From the NCBI GenBank assembly GCA_038141425.1, contig JAYQIC010000010.1:744001-808000 (forward strand): 64,000 nucleotides of DNA. Direction: 5' to 3'. Origin of the DNA: UBA7985 sp038141425. GTDB lineage: Bacteria > Pseudomonadota > Alphaproteobacteria > UBA7985. The translations under genes were made by a program, and so were the position numbers. Each line of letters starts with the position of its first letter. Position 1 is the first letter of the stretch. Of this stretch, positions 60,302 to 64,000 are shown piece after piece. The notes under the pieces are model-generated. The model made no database searches. It was not told the origin of the DNA and was given only the letters and a program-made list of their open reading frames with translations.

Positions 60302-61315
60302 CTAGCTGGTCATAGCCCGCATGATGATTTCACGATCGATCTCGCCGACGATTTTCCCGGCTTCGTCGATAACGGCAACCGGGCTGTCGGTGTCGGCAAC
60401 CTGATTGATGGCTGACTCAATTTTGGCACCAGACCTGACCCCACCTTCGGCACTCAGGCCCTTGCTCGCCGGGCGCATGACCTTGCCCACGGACAGGACC
60501 TTGTAGCGCGGTACATCCTCGGTGAATTCGCGGACATAGTCGTCAACGGGCGCAGCGACGATTTCCTCGGGCGTGCCGATCTGGACGATTTCTCCGTCCT
60601 TCATGATCGCAATGTGGTCGCCCATTTTAATGGCTTCGAGGAAGTCGTGGGTGATGAACACCATGGTTTTCTGCAGCTTGGCCTGCAGATCGAGCAACTC
60701 GTCCTGCATCTCCCGCCGGATCAGCGGGTCGAGCGCTGAGAAGGGCTCGTCGAAGAACAGGATTTCGGGATCCATGGCCATAGCGCGGGCAAGCCCAACA
60801 CGCTGCTGCATGCCCCCGGACAGCTCGCGCGGAAAGCGTTCGCCCCAGCCGCCGAGCCCGACCAGATCGAGGATTTCCTCGGCTTTCTCGGTGCGCTTGA
60901 CCTTGCCCATGCCGCGCACTTCGAGCCCGTAGGCGATATTGTCGATGACGCTGCGGTGGGGAAACAGACCGAAGTGCTGGAACACCATGGCGACCTTGGA
61001 GCGTCGCAGTTCGCGCAGGTCGCGCTGGCTGAGGTCACGGACGTCGTGGCCGTCGATGGTGATGCTGCCGCCAGTGGGTTCGATCAGGCGGGTCAGGGTA
61101 CGCAGCAGGGTCGATTTCCCCGAGCCGGACAGCCCCATGACCACGAAGCACTCGCCGCGCCGGACCTCGAAGTCGACATCCTTGACGGCGACGACATGGC
61201 CGGTTTCTTCCTGGATCTCGTCGCGGGATTTGCTGCGGTCGTGGGTGTCGAGCACCTGCTCGGCATTGGCCCCAAAGATTTTCCAAACGCCCGAGGCGGC
61301 GATCATCGTATCCAA
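60302..61315 (-). CDS. Glycine betaine/proline-type ABC ATP-binding protein
   Basis: Intact 337-residue ATPase of the ProV/OpuAA class. The N-terminal ANAEQVLDTHDRSKSRDEIQEETGHVVAVKDVDFE is characteristic; Walker A GLSGSGKST (61-69), Q-loop VAMVFQHFGLFPHRSV, signature LSGGMQQRVGLARAMA, Walker B EILFFDEPFSALDPL, H-loop FITHDFLEAI. A shortened CBS-like segment lies at the C-terminus (VAVIDEAGKIVGEIDREIIMRAM). Divergent from the binding-protein gene and about 2 kb from the permease gene on the same strand. Confidence 0.92.
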   Translation of the reverse strand: MDTMIAASGVWKIFGANAEQVLDTHDRSKSRDEIQEETGHVVAVKDVDFEVRRGECFVVMGLSGSGKSTLLRTLTRLIEPTGGSITIDGHDVRDLSQRDLRELRRSKVAMVFQHFGLFPHRSVIDNIAYGLEVRGMGKVKRTEKAEEILDLVGLGGWGERFPRELSGGMQQRVGLARAMAMDPEILFFDEPFSALDPLIRREMQDELLDLQAKLQKTMVFITHDFLEAIKMGDHIAIMKDGEIVQIGTPEEIVAAPVDDYVREFTEDVPRYKVLSVGKVMRPASKGLSAEGGVRSGAKIESAINQVADTDSPVAVIDEAGKIVGEIDREIIMRAMTS

Positions 61316-61512
61316 AGCAAATCCTCCCTCGTCGCGAGCCCCTGCGACGCGATTTATCTACCACAGCAAAGCTGGTGAGGCTGTGGTTTATTACCCCTTT
61401 TCGCGACTTCGCGTCACTTCCCCCTAGGCATTTGGCACGAAAGACGCTTTAGTATCAATGCATAGGTTCCCCCGACTGCGGGAGGCGGTCGGGCTTATGG
61501 AGGAGAGAGACT

Positions 61513-62451
61513 ATGAAAATGCTGAAAATTGCTGCCCTCGGCGCGACGCTGCTGGCTTCAACAATGTCGTTCAACACCATCGCACACGCTCAGGGTCGCC
61601 TGAACGCGGCCGTGGCTGACTGGACCGGCGCTGTTGTCACGGGTCGCCTGCTCATGACCATTCTTGAGCGGGAATACGACTACAAGATCAACTACATCGA
61701 GCTGCCTTCGGGCAACGCCACGCTGGAAGCCATTGCCGGTGGCGACATCGACATGGGCTTCGAGTACTGGCCGTCCTACAACCCTGCCAAGGGTACCTGG
61801 TTCGAAGAGTGGGGTGGCCCGGGCACCGTGAAGATCGTCGGTGAGACCGGCGTCATCGGTAAGTCCAGCTACTACGTACCACGCTACCTGGTCGAGGGTG
61901 ACGATGCCGCCGCCAAAGACCTGAAGCACTTCTCTGACCTGGCCAACTACGTCGACCTGTTCGCGACCGTGGAAACGGGTGGCAAGGGTCGTCTGATCGG
62001 CTGCCCGGCGCTGAACTGGGCGTGTGATGACCAGGCGCGTGCTGATGCCTACGGCGTTGGCTTCGAAGCTGTGGTTCTGGGTTCCGAGACTGCACTTTGG
62101 GCTGAGATGCAGGGTGCCTACAAGCGTCAGGAGCCATTTGTGGCCTACGCGTGGGAGCCACACTGGATCCACGCTGAACTCGACCTGGTGGCCCTGGAAC
62201 TGGACCCCTACGGCGACGGCTCTGCGTGGCCGAAGTCTGGTTGGGCTGAAGACGTAACCATCAACTACGCCTCCGAGCGGCTGTTCGGCAAGCATGACGC
62301 AGCACTGGCGATGATCGCAAACTCGCGCATCACCAACGCTCAGCAGGCTCAGATGATCTACGCGGTCGACGTACAGGGCGAAGACGTTCAGGACGTTGTC
62401 GATGACTGGCTCGCCAACAACGAAGACGTCTGGAGAGCCTGGCTGCAGTAA
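61513..62451 (+). CDS. Glycine betaine/choline-type ABC substrate-binding protein
   Basis: Intact 312-residue periplasmic receptor of the OpuAC/ProX class. Signal peptide MKMLKIAALGATLLASTMSFNTIAHAQG; body with AVADWTGAVVTGRLLMTILEREYDY, AIAGGDIDMGFEYWPSYNPAKG, IGCPALNWACDDQARADA, PFVAYAWEPHWIHAELDL. Tryptophans suited for a cation-pi ligand box are plentiful (FEYWPSY, YAWEPHW). Position: alone on the + strand between the ATPase and permease genes. GGAGGAGAG precedes the ATG. Confidence 0.9.
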   Translation: MKMLKIAALGATLLASTMSFNTIAHAQGRLNAAVADWTGAVVTGRLLMTILEREYDYKINYIELPSGNATLEAIAGGDIDMGFEYWPSYNPAKGTWFEEWGGPGTVKIVGETGVIGKSSYYVPRYLVEGDDAAAKDLKHFSDLANYVDLFATVETGGKGRLIGCPALNWACDDQARADAYGVGFEAVVLGSETALWAEMQGAYKRQEPFVAYAWEPHWIHAELDLVALELDPYGDGSAWPKSGWAEDVTINYASERLFGKHDAALAMIANSRITNAQQAQMIYAVDVQGEDVQDVVDDWLANNEDVWRAWLQ

Positions 62452-62486
62452 GGCTGTGCCAAGGCACCCATTCTTGAGGTGACACG

Positions 62487-62524
62487 GAACGGGCTGTTGC
62501 GATTGCAATGGCCCGTTCTTTATT
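62487..62524 (+). terminator. Rho-independent terminator after the betaine-binding protein gene
   Basis: Stem GAACGGGC / GCCCGTTC (62487-62494, 62511-62518) with an inner TTGC..GCAA hairpin, followed by TTTATT. It ends the binding-protein transcript. Confidence 0.75.
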
Positions 62525-62664
62525 GGGCAGGCCCACGGCTTTCGTTGCCAGCATGAGACGGCGGTGCAACGACGGATGGCGGCTCAAAGGAAGGGGTGGC
62601 GGGCTCGATTTGACGCCGCTTCGCGGCTTACAAATCTCCCCGCGCAGTTGCTTCTCCTCTCTGA

Positions 62665-62730
62665 CGCTCAAAACGCTTGGCTTTGAGCGACGTTTTCCCT
62701 TTGCGCTCAAAACGGCTTCGCCTTTGAGCG
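62665..62730. repeat. Palindromic repeats CGCTCAAA-n-TTTGAGCG
   Basis: Two tandem copies, 39 bp apart, of CGCTCAAA, 9-11 nt loop, TTTGAGCG, followed by ACGTTTTC (62665-62689 and 62704-62730). Related versions lie at 62925-62950 and 62962-62988 (GCGCTCA..TGAGCGC). They look like REP-type intergenic palindromes. Confidence 0.65.
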
Positions 62731-63029
62731 ACGTTTTCGCCGACCTTGCGCTCGACACGCTTCGCGGTCTTTGACAAGCGCGCTGGAGTTCTTCTGGATA
62801 GCGAGGTCAGAGTGATTTGACCGCCTGAAAACTGGCGAAGTCTGTGTGGCGCGGTCAGGGCTGCGAAGCACCGCTCTTTAGCAGCGGCTTGGCCTTGACC
62901 GCGCCGAGGGGGCGTTCCACTTTGCGCTTAGCACGCTCCGCCTGTGAGCGGGTTTTCCTCTGCGCTCAAAACGCTCCGCTGTGAGCGCGTTGGAATCAGG
63001 CGAGTCACGTTTTCTCTAGCACTCGACGC

Positions 63030-63125
63030 GGCGGTGTTTATCCTGAGCCTGTCGAGCGCCTTGGCGTCAGGGAGGCCACGTTGAAACATGGTTGCGCGGC
63101 GGCGTTTATCCTGAGCTTCGTCGAG
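63030..63125. repeat. Direct repeat containing TTTATCCTGAGC and GTCGAG
   Basis: Two copies about 70 bp apart (63030-63057 and 63100-63125) of CGGCGG, T/C, GTTTATCCTGAGC, C/T-rich 2-3 nt, GTCGAG. Similar TCCTGAGC..GTCGA repeats are frequent intergenic dyads in proteobacteria. Confidence 0.55.
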
Positions 63126-63291
63126 AGACCCGTCGCGCAGCTCAGAAAAGCCGTTAGGCCGAGCATAGCGCGGCCTGTCCGTTTTATTTCGCGTGGGAGG
63201 ACCGAAGGCCGCGAAGCGGCCAAGGTCCGAGCGCGCCACCAAACTGCGAAAGCCACAGCGCACAGCACCCGATAACGGGAGGTCTTCATCT

Positions 63292-64000
63292 TCAGAGCCC
63301 CAGCGCCTTGCGCTGCCGTGCCGTCGCCGCGCTGGTCAGTCGGTCGAGCATAACCGCGACCAGCACGATCCCGATGCCGCCCACCAAGCCCGCACCGGTA
63401 TCGGCCATGGTCATGGCCTGGAACACCACCAGACCGAGCCCCTCACCCGCCACCATCGGCGTGATCACCTGCATCGCCAGCGCCATGGCAATCGCCTGAT
63501 TGACGCCGAGCATGATCGACGGGCTCGCCATCGGCAGCTTGACCTTGAACAGCGACTGCGACTGGGTCGAGCCATAGGCATCGCAGACCTCGTTGACCTG
63601 CGCCGGGACCTGCTTCAGCCCCAGCATGGTCATCCGCACCATGGGCGGCAGCGCGTAGATCACCGTCGCAATGATCGCCGTCACCTTGTTGCCGCCGAAC
63701 AGCATCAGCACCGGGATCAGATAGACGAAGGTCGGCATGGTCTGCATGGTGTCGAGGATCGGGGTCAGGATCCGCTCCAGCGTGCGGTTATAGGCCGCAA
63801 ATATCCCCATCGGCAGCCCCACCACCACACACACCAGCACCGAGGCGAGGGTTGCGGCGATCGTCTCCATGGTCGGCACCCAGATGTTCCCGACCCCGGT
63901 CAGGAACATCAGGAAGGTGACCACGGCGGCAAACCGCCAGCCCCCGGCCGCCCAGCCCATGAGGAACAGTCCGCCCAGCGCGTAGAACCACGGCAGACCC
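63292..64000 (-). CDS. Glycine betaine-type ABC permease (5' end outside window)
   Basis: Permease of the ProW/OpuAB class, 236 residues visible, running off the right edge in frame (LPWFYALGGLFLMGWAAGG). Membrane segments include FAAVVTFLMFLTGVGNIWV, TLASVLVCVVVGLPMGIFAAY and TMPTFVYLIPVLMLFGGNKV; the EAA loop is NEVCDAYGSTQSQSLFKVKLPMASPSIMLGVNQAIAMAL. It ends QRKALGL. It belongs with the ATPase at 60302 and the binding protein at 61513. Confidence 0.88.
   Translation of the reverse strand, partial: GLPWFYALGGLFLMGWAAGGWRFAAVVTFLMFLTGVGNIWVPTMETIAATLASVLVCVVVGLPMGIFAAYNRTLERILTPILDTMQTMPTFVYLIPVLMLFGGNKVTAIIATVIYALPPMVRMTMLGLKQVPAQVNEVCDAYGSTQSQSLFKVKLPMASPSIMLGVNQAIAMALAMQVITPMVAGEGLGLVVFQAMTMADTGAGLVGGIGIVLVAVMLDRLTSAATARQRKALGL

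Larger units (their letters stand above)
62525..63291. other. Long intergenic region without a recognisable gene
   Basis: The 767 bp between the binding-protein and permease genes give only short frames without family features on either strand. They hold several palindromic repeats and a direct repeat described below, consistent with an intergenic repeat array. Confidence 0.6.

Overview
The window looks like chromosomal DNA of a GC-rich Gram-negative bacterium, most likely a marine or otherwise aerobic alphaproteobacterium. The grounds are two TRAP transporters, GlpS/GlpT-type ABC ATPases, a GntR/FCD and a MarR regulator, an alkylsulfatase/GMC oxidoreductase pair and many glutathione transferases. 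No rRNA, tRNA, CRISPR array or intact insertion sequence was seen. The assignment to Alphaproteobacteria is inference, not proof.

A technical point governs the annotation. About two thirds of the genes are broken by single-base frameshifts, most of them at short G, C, A or T runs, while the protein sequence resumes at once in another frame. Genes of every type are hit and neighbours are fully intact, so I read most of these as sequencing or consensus indels. Such genes are given as one CDS across the shift, with approximate shift positions.

Layout. 1-3.8 kb: hydroxypyruvate isomerase-like gene (cut by the window edge), a methyltransferase, a GNAT acetyltransferase, then an envelope thiol group: a lipoprotein made of CxC repeats, a Tat-exported thioredoxin-fold protein and a DUF4395 membrane protein. 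4-17.7 kb: DUF1214/DUF1254 pair with an anchored metallo-beta-lactamase (MBL) alkylsulfatase, a type I sulfatase, a PfkB kinase and transaldolase, a ThDP enzyme, an MBL hydrolase, three GSTs, a MarR regulator and a DUF3179 membrane protein. 17.7-27.2 kb: GMC oxidoreductase, second MBL alkylsulfatase, AhpD-like protein, thioredoxin reductase, a double-OsmC protein and a DctPQM TRAP transporter. 27.5-39.7 kb: GntR regulator, GST, aldehyde dehydrogenase, GST, SDR, sulfatase, TAXI-type TRAP transporter with fused permease, sulfatase. 39.7-48.6 kb: AcoR-like activator divergent from an alcohol dehydrogenase and a five-gene ABC importer. 48.6-64 kb: 5'-nucleotidase, GH43 glycosidase, threonine aldolase, aldo/keto reductase, FAD oxidoreductase, GST, sulfotransferase, GAF protein, aminotransferase and a glycine-betaine-type ABC system.

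How it may work together. The region is rich in desulfating enzymes (three formylglycine-type sulfatases, two MBL alkylsulfatases) combined with GSTs, dehydrogenases and importers, which suggests import and stepwise breakdown of sulfated organic compounds. Two kinds of DNA site tie parts of it together: a 27-nt element found before marR, before the second alkylsulfatase and before the TAXI transporter, and GGGATCCC-centred palindromes around gntR and before the TAXI transporter. Hairpins follow each of the three importer solute-binding-protein genes (dctP, TAXI, ABC) inside their operons.
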